DNA of 33,953 nt, from positions 1 to 33,953 of the forward strand of contig JAUNGJ010000033.1 in NCBI GenBank assembly GCA_030524585.1. Direction: 5' to 3'. The notes beneath the pieces were generated by a model, which ran no database searches, was not told the DNA's origin, and saw only the letters and a list, made by a program, of their open reading frames with translations. The DNA is from Eubacteriales bacterium (lineage in GTDB: Bacteria > Bacillota > Clostridia > Lachnospirales > Lachnospiraceae). The translations under genes and the position numbers were made by a program. Positions 25,826 through 33,098 of the stretch are shown here, one piece after another (the stretch's first letter is position 1; every line of letters starts with the position of its first letter).

Positions 25826-27065
25826 GAATAATCTTGGCCTTAAGCTGTTAGCTTTCTTATTTGCATTCTTGCTGTGGCTGATAGTGGTCAACATAGATAA
25901 TCCGGTTAAAAGTAAAACGTTTTCCGGAATCCCAGTGATAGTAGAGCATTCAGAGGTTCTTACGGAGCAGCAGAAAACGTATCAGATTATAGATGATACT
26001 CAGAATGTGAATGTTACTGTTTCGGCAAAACGCCGTATATTGAGCAATATTAAAGCAGAAGATATAGTGGTAACTGCGGATATTAAAGAGATGTATCTGG
26101 ATTCACAGATCCCGTTAAAAGTAACAATTAATGGTTATGAGGGTAATTATGAGAACGCTGTGACTAATCCGAGGAATCTGCAGATTAAGATCGAGGAGAA
26201 TGTCAGCAAGACGACGTACATTACTCCGATGGCAACCGGACAGGTGAGAGATGGTTATGTTCTTGGAAAACTGCAGACAGATCCGGAAACTGTAACGATT
26301 AACGGACCTGAATCATTGGTTGGCAAGATAAGCAAAGTAGTGGCTGCGGTGGATGTGTCAGGTTTGGCTGAAGATTCTACGCTGGAGTCAGAACTGGTTC
26401 TTTATGATGAAGACAATAATGTGATTGATCAGTCACGGCTGGCGAATAATCTGGGTAATTTCGGTGTAAACGTAGTAGTTACGCTGTATAAAACACGAAC
26501 GGTTCCGATTCATGTAGACACTTCGGAAGTAACGGTTAAAGAAGGATATTCCATCGCATCAGTGAAGCTGGCGCCGGAAGAGATTGAGATTGCAGGGCCG
26601 ACGGAAGTACTGAATGAGGTGGAAAGCATTGAGGTGCCGGCAGAGGAGCTTGGAGGAGAAGAAATTGATTCCAGAACGGAATTAAATATTGATCTGACGA
26701 AATATCTGCCGAAGAATATTCAGCTTGCGGACAGTATGGCAAGTTCGGTGATTGTTACAATTGCTCTGGAAAGAGATGGAACCAGGAATTATGAACTTCC
26801 AATCGGCTCAATTACGGTTAAGAATTTGGACGATGATCTGCGTATGAGCTACAGTAAAACAGACAATTTGGAAGTACATGTGAAAGGCGCCAAGGAATAT
26901 CTGGATGCATTGGATATTGAGCGTATTGCAAGTATTAACCTGAAAGAGTATAAAAAAGCGGGGACATATACCGTACCAGTGTTGATAGAATTACCGGAAG
27001 GCTGCTCCCAGGAGGGAGAGGTTGAGGTAGAGATTATACTAGAGAAAAAGGAGAACGGAGGTTAG
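25809..27065 (+). CDS. cdaR: CdaR, YbbR-domain regulator of CdaA
   Basis: CdaR is an extracytoplasmic protein with a single N-terminal membrane anchor (LKLLAFLFAFLLWLIVV, about 11-27). About four YbbR repeats cover most of the remaining residues; conserved pieces such as VTINGPESLVGKI and IEIAGPTEVLNEV mark repeat boundaries. It contacts the membrane domain of CdaA and modulates its activity. The length of 418 is within the family range. Translation is coupled to cdaA through a 17-base overlap, with GGAAGG inside cdaA as the ribosome binding site. Confidence 0.94.
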   Translation: MKKSLKNNLGLKLLAFLFAFLLWLIVVNIDNPVKSKTFSGIPVIVEHSEVLTEQQKTYQIIDDTQNVNVTVSAKRRILSNIKAEDIVVTADIKEMYLDSQIPLKVTINGYEGNYENAVTNPRNLQIKIEENVSKTTYITPMATGQVRDGYVLGKLQTDPETVTINGPESLVGKISKVVAAVDVSGLAEDSTLESELVLYDEDNNVIDQSRLANNLGNFGVNVVVTLYKTRTVPIHVDTSEVTVKEGYSIASVKLAPEEIEIAGPTEVLNEVESIEVPAEELGGEEIDSRTELNIDLTKYLPKNIQLADSMASSVIVTIALERDGTRNYELPIGSITVKNLDDDLRMSYSKTDNLEVHVKGAKEYLDALDIERIASINLKEYKKAGTYTVPVLIELPEGCSQEGEVEVEIILEKKENGG

Positions 27066-27069
27066 AGAA

Positions 27070-27333
27070 ATGGTTAGTAAGAAGGTTACGATTATTAACC
27101 CTACAGGACTTCATTTGCGGCCGGCCGGAATCTTCTGCAATACAGCAGTAAGATACGACAGCAAGGTTACATTCCAGTATGGAAATATGAGCGCAAATGC
27201 GAAGAGCGTGCTCAGTGTGCTCGGCGCCTGCATCAAAAAAGGCGATGAGATTGAACTGGTATGTGAAGGCAAGGATGAAGAAGAAGCTTTGGCTGCTATG
27301 GTAAAAGCAGTCGAAGATGGATTAGGGGAATAA
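27070..27333 (+). CDS. HPr-family phosphocarrier protein
   Basis: This 87-residue protein carries the phosphorylatable His15 in GLHLRPA and the regulatory Ser46 in ANAKSVLSVLGA. It therefore has both the PTS phosphotransfer site and the HPr-kinase site, unlike Crh, which lacks His15. It begins four bases after cdaR with a GGAGG site, so it is co-expressed with the c-di-AMP genes. In other Firmicutes HPr is usually with ptsI, and glmM often follows cdaR, so the context is unusual. It may be the main HPr or an extra regulatory copy; the window cannot decide this. Confidence 0.92.
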   Translation: MVSKKVTIINPTGLHLRPAGIFCNTAVRYDSKVTFQYGNMSANAKSVLSVLGACIKKGDEIELVCEGKDEEEALAAMVKAVEDGLGE

Positions 27334-27351
27334 GCCCGGTAAGGAGAAGTG

Positions 27352-28269
27352 ATGGGGAAAGCTACTTTAGTGATTATGGCAGCAGGAATCGGCAGCAGAT
27401 TCGGCGGGGGGATCAAGCAACTAGAAGCGGTAGGACCGAATGGCGAAATTATTATGGATTATTCCATCTATGATGCGCTGGAGGCAGGCTTCGACAAAGT
27501 AGTCTTTGTAATCCGAAGAGATTTGGAAGAAGATTTCAAACGGGTGATTGGTCAGCGCATTGAGAAGGTTGCAGAAGTAGAATATGCGTATCAGGAACTC
27601 ACGGATATTCCTGAGCGTTTTCTTAGCAAAACAGAAGGACGAAAGAAACCGTGGGGAACCGGTCAGGCAATTCTGTGCTGTAAGAATGTAGTGCATGAAC
27701 CGTTTTTGGTTATTAATGCTGACGATTATTATGGCAAAGAAGCATACAGGGAGGCCTACGAATACTTGACAGGCAGAAAATCAGATGACGGATATTCTGC
27801 CTGCATGATAGGATTTGTCCTTAAAAATACACTGAGTGATAACGGAGGTGTTACCCGTGGTGTATGTAAGGTTGACGAAAACCGTATGCTGGCCGATATT
27901 GTAGAGACACGTAACATTGTCAAAACGGCGAATGGCGCGGTGGTACAGACTGAAGAAGGAATAACTCCTATTGATGTGGAATCGGAAGTGTCCATGAATA
28001 TGTGGGGACTTTCACCGGCGTTTATGGATGTTCTGGAGAGTGGATTTGAAGCATTTCTGGAAGAATTGGATCCGGAGAATCTGAAAGGAGAGTATCTTCT
28101 GCCGACGATAATTGGCGGTTTGCTGAAGGAAGGAAAAATGAAGGTGGAAGTACTGCAGTCTCATGACAAATGGTTTGGTGTGACTTATAGAGAGGATAAG
28201 AAAGACGTTGTGTCAGAGATACAGAAGCTGATTGCCGATGGAGTGTACGCGGAAAAGCTGTTTCAGTGA
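27352..28269 (+). CDS. Nucleotidyltransferase-fold protein, probably sugar-phosphate nucleotidyltransferase
   Basis: The N-terminal glycine-rich NTP loop reads MAAGIGSRFGGGIKQL (9-24), and WGTGQA (101-106) and INADDYYG (121-128) match the substrate and metal-binding motifs of the fold. Such enzymes join a sugar phosphate or small alcohol phosphate to a nucleotide. The 305-residue length lacks the left-handed helix domain of GlmU. ATG 27352 is chosen because AAGGAG lies five bases before it; a GTG at 27349 crowds it. It starts soon after the HPr gene and ends the operon at a terminator. The substrate is not readable; UDP-glucose or GlcNAc-type enzymes are only candidates. Confidence 0.82.
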   Translation: MGKATLVIMAAGIGSRFGGGIKQLEAVGPNGEIIMDYSIYDALEAGFDKVVFVIRRDLEEDFKRVIGQRIEKVAEVEYAYQELTDIPERFLSKTEGRKKPWGTGQAILCCKNVVHEPFLVINADDYYGKEAYREAYEYLTGRKSDDGYSACMIGFVLKNTLSDNGGVTRGVCKVDENRMLADIVETRNIVKTANGAVVQTEEGITPIDVESEVSMNMWGLSPAFMDVLESGFEAFLEELDPENLKGEYLLPTIIGGLLKEGKMKVEVLQSHDKWFGVTYREDKKDVVSEIQKLIADGVYAEKLFQ

Positions 28270-28283
28270 AACGAATATGAAGT

Positions 28284-28333
28284 AAAAAGGGTGTACCGTT
28301 ATGTGGGAATAACGCATGACGGGCACCTTTTTT
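28284..28333 (+). terminator. Terminator ending the cdaA operon
   Basis: A long imperfect stem pairs AAAAAGGGTG (from 28284) with CACCTTTTTT (to 28333). It continues inward through CCGTTATG and CGCATGACGG with bulges and G-T pairs, and ends in a T run. Confidence 0.8.
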
Positions 28334-28425
28334 GCGTCAAAATTAATGTAATTTTATTAGAAGCAGGGTCAATATCTTATGAAATTATGAATTTGTGCAT
28401 TATGCTGGAAGTATTGGGAAAGAAA

Positions 28426-28434
28426 TGCTATAGT
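28426..28434 (+). promoter_or_regulatory. Possible extended -10 promoter of the dlt-like operon
   Basis: TGCTATAGT fits an extended -10 element, with no good -35 box. It lies about 55 bases before the ATG of the adenylation gene, in the gap after the terminator. The rest of the gap (28334-28425) shows nothing else nameable. Confidence 0.4.
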
Positions 28435-28489
28435 GATACCATCGTGACATAAAGATATAAATTTGTGAAAAGCAGGAGAAGCAGAGAGA

Positions 28490-30037
28490 ATGATGACAAG
28501 AAATATTTTAGAGTATTTGGAACAATCAGCAGAGCAGTTTCCCGATAAAATCGCTTTTGCAGATGAAAATAATGCATGTACGTATATGGAATTAAAAAAT
28601 AAAGCTCAGAAAATAGGAGGCCGTCTGGCTAAGCTTGTACCACCCAGATCACCGATTCCGGTATTTATGGAGAAAAGCGTCAGCGCGATCTGCTCTTTTA
28701 TGGGCGCGGTGTATGCAGGGTCCTTTTATGTGCTTCTGGATCCCAAGCTTCCTGCCGAGCGGCTGAAACAGATTTTGACCACTCTGGATGCTGAAGTGAT
28801 ATTAACAGATATAAAATATGAGAAACAGTTACGGCTGCTTGAATTTGAGGGAGCTGTTGTCGATATCAGCAATGTTTTGAATGCAGCCGCCGGATTGGGT
28901 GATGCCGAACTGCTGTCGGAGGAGAAAGCATTGCTGGAGATGGTCAAAGGACAGCGGCTTGATATAGATCCGCTCTATGCAATTTTTACATCCGGGTCCA
29001 CGGGAGTGCCAAAGGGTGTTGTCGTAAGTCACAGATCACTGATTGACTTCATAGAAGATTTTACGGAAATATTCGGGATTGCAGGCGAAGATGTGATTGG
29101 AAACCAGGCGCCATTTGACTTTGATGTGTCAGTAAAGGATATTTATTCCACACTGAAGACGGGCGCGACGATGCAGATTATCCCTAAGAAGATGTTTTCA
29201 TTTCCGACAAAGCTTTTGGATTATCTGGAAGAGAGGAAGGTGACGACCCTGATATGGGCTGTGTCGGCGCTGTGTATTATCACTACACTGAAGGGATTTG
29301 AATATAAAGTACCCGGGCAGATAAAGCGGGTCATCTTTAGCGGAGAGGTAATGCCGGTCAGACATCTGAATGAATGGAGAAGATATTTGCCGGATGCGAT
29401 GTATGCCAATGTGTACGGACCGACAGAGATCACCTGTAACTGTACGTATTATATCGTTGACCGGGAGTTTGAACCGGGGGAAAATCTTCCGATGGGAAAA
29501 CCTTTTCCAAATGAGAAGGTGTTTCTGCTGGACGATGAAAATAAGCAGATCACAGAGCCGGGCATCAAAGGAGAACTTTGTGTGTCGGGAACGGCTCTTT
29601 CTCTGGGGTATTATAATAATCAGGAACAGACAGCAAAGGCTTTTGTACAGAATCCCTTGAATACAAGCTGGCTGGAACCAATCTATCGGACAGGTGATCT
29701 GGCTTATTATGGAGAAGAAGGATACCTGTACTTTGCATCCAGAAAAGATTTTCAAATTAAGCATATGGGACACAGGATTGAGCTGGGAGAAATTGAGACA
29801 GCAATGGAACGTATGGAGGAAATTGTTCGTACATGCTGTATATACGATGAGGAAAGTAATAAGATTATTGCTTTCTATGAAGGCGACGCCACAAAAAAGC
29901 AGATTGTGCAAAGAATCAGCGCCTCTCTGCCGGCATTTATGATTCCGAATAAGTTTCAGAAGATAAGCGGCTTCCCACTTACTAAAAATGGTAAGATTGA
30001 CCGGGGAAAATTGTTGAAAGACTATCTGGAGGATTAA
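28490..30037 (+). CDS. Amino acid adenylation enzyme, DltA-like
   Basis: This ANL-superfamily enzyme activates an amino acid with ATP and loads it on a carrier protein. The 515 residues carry the P-loop FTSGSTGVPKG (166-176), FDFDVS (209-214), YGPTE (309-313), YRTGD (399-403), DFQIKHMGHRIELGEIE (420-436) and the catalytic lysine K502 in NGKIDR. D212 matches the DltA aspartate that holds the substrate amine. The DltA pocket motif FCGEVLP reads FSGEVMP here (S284 for the cysteine). It is alone, without NRPS domains, as in DltA. The ACP, acyltransferase and SGNH genes downstream fit a dlt-like pathway. It may not use D-alanine. The gene overlaps the next by one base if the first ATG there is used. 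Confidence 0.9.
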   Translation: MMTRNILEYLEQSAEQFPDKIAFADENNACTYMELKNKAQKIGGRLAKLVPPRSPIPVFMEKSVSAICSFMGAVYAGSFYVLLDPKLPAERLKQILTTLDAEVILTDIKYEKQLRLLEFEGAVVDISNVLNAAAGLGDAELLSEEKALLEMVKGQRLDIDPLYAIFTSGSTGVPKGVVVSHRSLIDFIEDFTEIFGIAGEDVIGNQAPFDFDVSVKDIYSTLKTGATMQIIPKKMFSFPTKLLDYLEERKVTTLIWAVSALCIITTLKGFEYKVPGQIKRVIFSGEVMPVRHLNEWRRYLPDAMYANVYGPTEITCNCTYYIVDREFEPGENLPMGKPFPNEKVFLLDDENKQITEPGIKGELCVSGTALSLGYYNNQEQTAKAFVQNPLNTSWLEPIYRTGDLAYYGEEGYLYFASRKDFQIKHMGHRIELGEIETAMERMEEIVRTCCIYDEESNKIIAFYEGDATKKQIVQRISASLPAFMIPNKFQKISGFPLTKNGKIDRGKLLKDYLED

Positions 30038-30039
30038 TG

Positions 30040-31218
30040 ATGAAACGTGAGAGATTGGACGAAGTGGCGAAAAAATATGGTACACCTGCATATGTGTTTG
30101 ATCTGGATATGCTGAGGGAGAGAGTGCATATGATAAAGGAGTGTCTGGGAGAACGGACAAAAATTTGCTTTGCCATGAAAGCAAACCCATTCTTAATAGA
30201 TACGTTATTAAATGTGGCAGATTGTTATGAGGTGTGTTCGCCGGGTGAATTTCATATCTGCGAAAAAGCGCAGATTCCAATGGAACAGATTGTACTTTCC
30301 GGCGTCAGCAAAGACCGGGAAGATATCGATTATGTTTTGGAGCAATATGATGGGAAGGGGATTTATACTGTTGAATCCAGACTACACCTGCATATTTTGG
30401 AAGAATGTGCGGCAAAGCGGAATATGGTAATTCGCGCTCTGGTTCGGGTGACCAGCGGAAATCAATTTGGCTTGGATGAGGAGGATGTGTTGGATATTTT
30501 TTTGCATAGAAACGAATATCCTCATGTTGAATTTCAGGGGATTCAATATTATTCCGGAACACAGAAGAAGGCTGCCAGGATTCAGAAAGAGCTGGAGTGG
30601 CTGGATGAATTGATGATTCGAACGGAACGGGAGACGGGATTAGAGATCAGACATTTGGAATATGGTCCTGGATTTTACGTATCATATTTTGAAGGAGACG
30701 AGGAAGCTGAAGACAGAAAACTGCTGGAATGGTTTGCAGAACAATTGGGCAAAATGCATTTTGACGGACAGATCACACTGGAGATGGGAAGATATATTGC
30801 AGCATATTGTGGGTATTATCTGACCAGTATTGTAGACAGGAAAAAGAATAAAGGACAAAATTATTGTATTGTGGATGGAGGAATCCACCATTTGAATTAT
30901 TATGGACAAATGATGGCGATGAAAATCCCGCATTATGATCAGATTCAATCCGGAGAAAGGGAAGGGAGAGAAGAACTGTGGAATATATGTGGTTCTCTGT
31001 GTACGGTAAATGATGTGCTGGTAAAAAAGCTTCCGCTTCAAAGTCCTAAGCTGGGAGATGTACTGGTATTTAAGCGCGCGGGAGCCTACTCCGTAACAGA
31101 AGGGATGTACCTGTTTTTAAGTCGGGATATGCCGGAGATTATCTTTTATGAGGCGGAAGTGGGCAGCAGGAGTGTGAGAAGAAAACGGGGAACTTATGAG
31201 ATTAACAGCGCAAAATAA
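30040..31218 (+). CDS. Fold-type III PLP decarboxylase (diaminopimelate decarboxylase family)
   Basis: The 392-residue protein has the alanine-racemase-like barrel and the C-terminal beta domain of DAP and ornithine-type decarboxylases. The PLP lysine is K47 in FAMKANP. Phosphate and cofactor motifs are ECGPGF-like EYGPGFYVSY (about 207-216) and EMGRYIAAYCG (248-258). VDGGIHHL and GAYSVTEGM (348-356) are further landmarks. In DAP decarboxylase the substrate motif is CESxD; here it is LCTVND (320-325). The HIGSQ segment reads YYSGTQ. Specificity therefore probably differs. GGAGG is seven bases before ATG 30040, which I prefer to ATG 30037. It lies between adenylation and ACP genes, suggesting action on a free or carrier-bound amino acid. 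Ordinary lysine synthesis is the main alternative. Confidence 0.88.
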   Translation: MKRERLDEVAKKYGTPAYVFDLDMLRERVHMIKECLGERTKICFAMKANPFLIDTLLNVADCYEVCSPGEFHICEKAQIPMEQIVLSGVSKDREDIDYVLEQYDGKGIYTVESRLHLHILEECAAKRNMVIRALVRVTSGNQFGLDEEDVLDIFLHRNEYPHVEFQGIQYYSGTQKKAARIQKELEWLDELMIRTERETGLEIRHLEYGPGFYVSYFEGDEEAEDRKLLEWFAEQLGKMHFDGQITLEMGRYIAAYCGYYLTSIVDRKKNKGQNYCIVDGGIHHLNYYGQMMAMKIPHYDQIQSGEREGREELWNICGSLCTVNDVLVKKLPLQSPKLGDVLVFKRAGAYSVTEGMYLFLSRDMPEIIFYEAEVGSRSVRRKRGTYEINSAK

Positions 31219-31262
31219 GATTACGAAATAATTAAGAAGTGATTAAGATTTTGTGAGTAAGG

Positions 31263-31290
31263 TTGTTTTCCACTTTATGGCTGGTATAAT
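31263..31290 (+). promoter_or_regulatory. Promoter before the carrier protein gene
   Basis: TTGTTT (31263-31268) and TATAAT (31285-31290) are 16 bases apart, with an extended -10 (TGGTATAAT). It allows the carrier, acyltransferase and SGNH genes to be expressed apart from the first two genes. Confidence 0.7.
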
Positions 31291-31325
31291 ACAGGTATTG
31301 GGGCAGGAAAGGAGTATAAATAAAA

Positions 31326-31556
31326 ATGGACAGGTTGATTGAACTTTTAAAAGAAATTAGACCAGATGTAGATTATGATAGCTGTACGACATTGATTGAC
31401 GATGAGATACTGGATTCTTTTGCGATTTTATCAATTGTAGGAGAGCTGGAGGAAGAATATGGAGTTGTGGTAACTCCTGCAGATATTATTCCGGAGAATT
31501 TTAATTCGGCACAGGCTTTGTGGGGGATGGTTCAGAGACTGCAGGCGGAAGCATAG
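31326..31556 (+). CDS. Acyl carrier protein, DltC-like
   Basis: The 76-residue four-helix carrier is rich in acidic residues. The phosphopantetheine serine is S31 in ILDSFAI, the DSF form common in DltC and NRPS-type carriers rather than the DSL of fatty-acid ACP. AAAGGAG lies 10 bases before the ATG. It follows a dedicated promoter and precedes an MBOAT gene by nine bases. It should carry the amino acid activated by the adenylation enzyme at 28490 to the membrane. No phosphopantetheinyl transferase is in the window, so the cell's general one must modify it. Confidence 0.9.
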   Translation: MDRLIELLKEIRPDVDYDSCTTLIDDEILDSFAILSIVGELEEEYGVVVTPADIIPENFNSAQALWGMVQRLQAEA

Positions 31557-31565
31557 GAGAAGAAG

Positions 31566-33098
31566 ATGTCGCTTATATCAATGGAGTTCCTGATATTTGT
31601 ATTTGCAGCAGTATTGGGATATTATCTAATTCCAAAAAGATTTCAATGGATATGGCTGCTGATATTCAGCTATATTTATTATGCGTCCTCGGGTGCGGTA
31701 TATATTCTGTTTATATTATATACGACGCTGGTGACATATGGAACCGGATTGGCGCTGAATGTTATGGAAAATCAAAGTGGCAGGGAAAAGAAAGCAGTTA
31801 AGAAAAGCAAAAGGGGAATACTGGTATTAGCTCTTGTCCTTGATTTTGGCATGCTGGCTGTCTTAAAGTACACCAATTTTGCTATCAGTAATTTTAATAT
31901 GCTGTTCCATGCAGGAATTCCATTTCGGAATTTCCTGCTGCCGCTTGGAATATCGTTTTACACATTCCAATCGGTGGGATATGTGATGGATGTGTATTGG
32001 AGACGGTGCGAACCGGAAAAGAATTTGTTCCGGTTCGCATTATTCGTTTCTTTCTTTCCACAGATACTGCAGGGTCCAATTGGAAGATATCAACGATTAG
32101 CACACCAGCTGTACGAGGAGCACTCCTTTGATTTTACCAGAATTGAGCGGGGACTGCAGCTGGTTATATGGGGATATTTTAAAAAGCTTGTGGTTGCTGA
32201 GACTGCAGCTATTTTTGTGGCGGCGGCTTTTGATGAGTATCAGACTTATCCGGGAATTGCGATATTTGGCGTGCTGGCATATACAGCTCAGCTGTATGGT
32301 GATTTTTCAGGAGGAATGGATGTTGTGATTGGGATTGCCAGTCTTTTTGGGATTGAGCTTGACGAGAACTTCAAACGGCCCTTTTTCGCAGTGTCGATTA
32401 CCGATTTCTGGCACAGATGGCATATTACGCTTGGCACCTGGATGAAGGATTATGTGTTCTATCCCCTTTCTCTTTCCAGAGTAATGAATCGCTTTGGAAA
32501 GCTTTGTAAGCGGGTGCTGGGCAGGGCATATGGAAGAGTGGTGCCAATCTGCTTATCGAACATTGTGGTGTTTTTTGTGGTTGGTATCTGGCATGGAGCC
32601 GCATGGAAATTTATTGTATATGGTCTATACAATGGCTTTATCATTGCATTTAGCGGTTTAATGGCGCAGAATTACCGGAAATGGATGAAAAACTGCCATA
32701 TTGATGGAAAGTCAAAGGGATGGAAGATCTTCCAGATAGCCAGAACCTTTCTTCTGGTAAATATCAGTTGGTTTTTTGACCGGGCAGATACGGTGCCGCA
32801 GGCACTTTCAATGATGAAGAACGCAGTTACCTGTTTTCATCCGGAGGACTTGCTGAAGGTTCATGTGGGAACAGCAGGGACAGTGTATACGGTGTTGGCA
32901 TTGGGGATTCTGGCGGCTGGCTGTGGAGTGATTTTTATTGTAAGTTTTCTGCAGGAAAATGGAATGAAGATACGGGCGATGATTGCGGCAAAGCCATGGC
33001 TGGTTAGATGGGCGGTTTATTTGATACTGCTATTTTCAATTCCGATGCTGGGGCAGCCGCCGGATTCGACAGGAGGATTTATTTATGCACAATTTTAA
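31566..33098 (+). CDS. MBOAT-family membrane O-acyltransferase (DltB/AlgI-like)
   Basis: This 510-residue protein spans the membrane about ten times and moves an acyl or aminoacyl group from a cytoplasmic carrier to an acceptor outside. Family landmarks are PLGISFYTFQSVGYVMDVY, FFPQILQGPIGRY, YGDFSGGMDVVIG and FWHRWHITLGTWMKDYVFYP. The catalytic histidine is H343 in VGIWHGAAWKF. The overall pattern is that of AlgI and DltB. GGAGAAGAAG precedes the ATG. The next gene overlaps its end by 14 bases, matching the usual pairing of MBOAT and SGNH proteins. The acceptor could be a teichoic acid, glycan or glycolipid; the sequence does not say. Confidence 0.93.
   Translation: MSLISMEFLIFVFAAVLGYYLIPKRFQWIWLLIFSYIYYASSGAVYILFILYTTLVTYGTGLALNVMENQSGREKKAVKKSKRGILVLALVLDFGMLAVLKYTNFAISNFNMLFHAGIPFRNFLLPLGISFYTFQSVGYVMDVYWRRCEPEKNLFRFALFVSFFPQILQGPIGRYQRLAHQLYEEHSFDFTRIERGLQLVIWGYFKKLVVAETAAIFVAAAFDEYQTYPGIAIFGVLAYTAQLYGDFSGGMDVVIGIASLFGIELDENFKRPFFAVSITDFWHRWHITLGTWMKDYVFYPLSLSRVMNRFGKLCKRVLGRAYGRVVPICLSNIVVFFVVGIWHGAAWKFIVYGLYNGFIIAFSGLMAQNYRKWMKNCHIDGKSKGWKIFQIARTFLLVNISWFFDRADTVPQALSMMKNAVTCFHPEDLLKVHVGTAGTVYTVLALGILAAGCGVIFIVSFLQENGMKIRAMIAAKPWLVRWAVYLILLFSIPMLGQPPDSTGGFIYAQF

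Noticed and set aside
29198-30280. Minus-strand open frame of 360 codons across the adenylation and decarboxylase genes
   Set aside because: It spans the junction of two well-supported genes on the other strand, and its composition is not protein-like.
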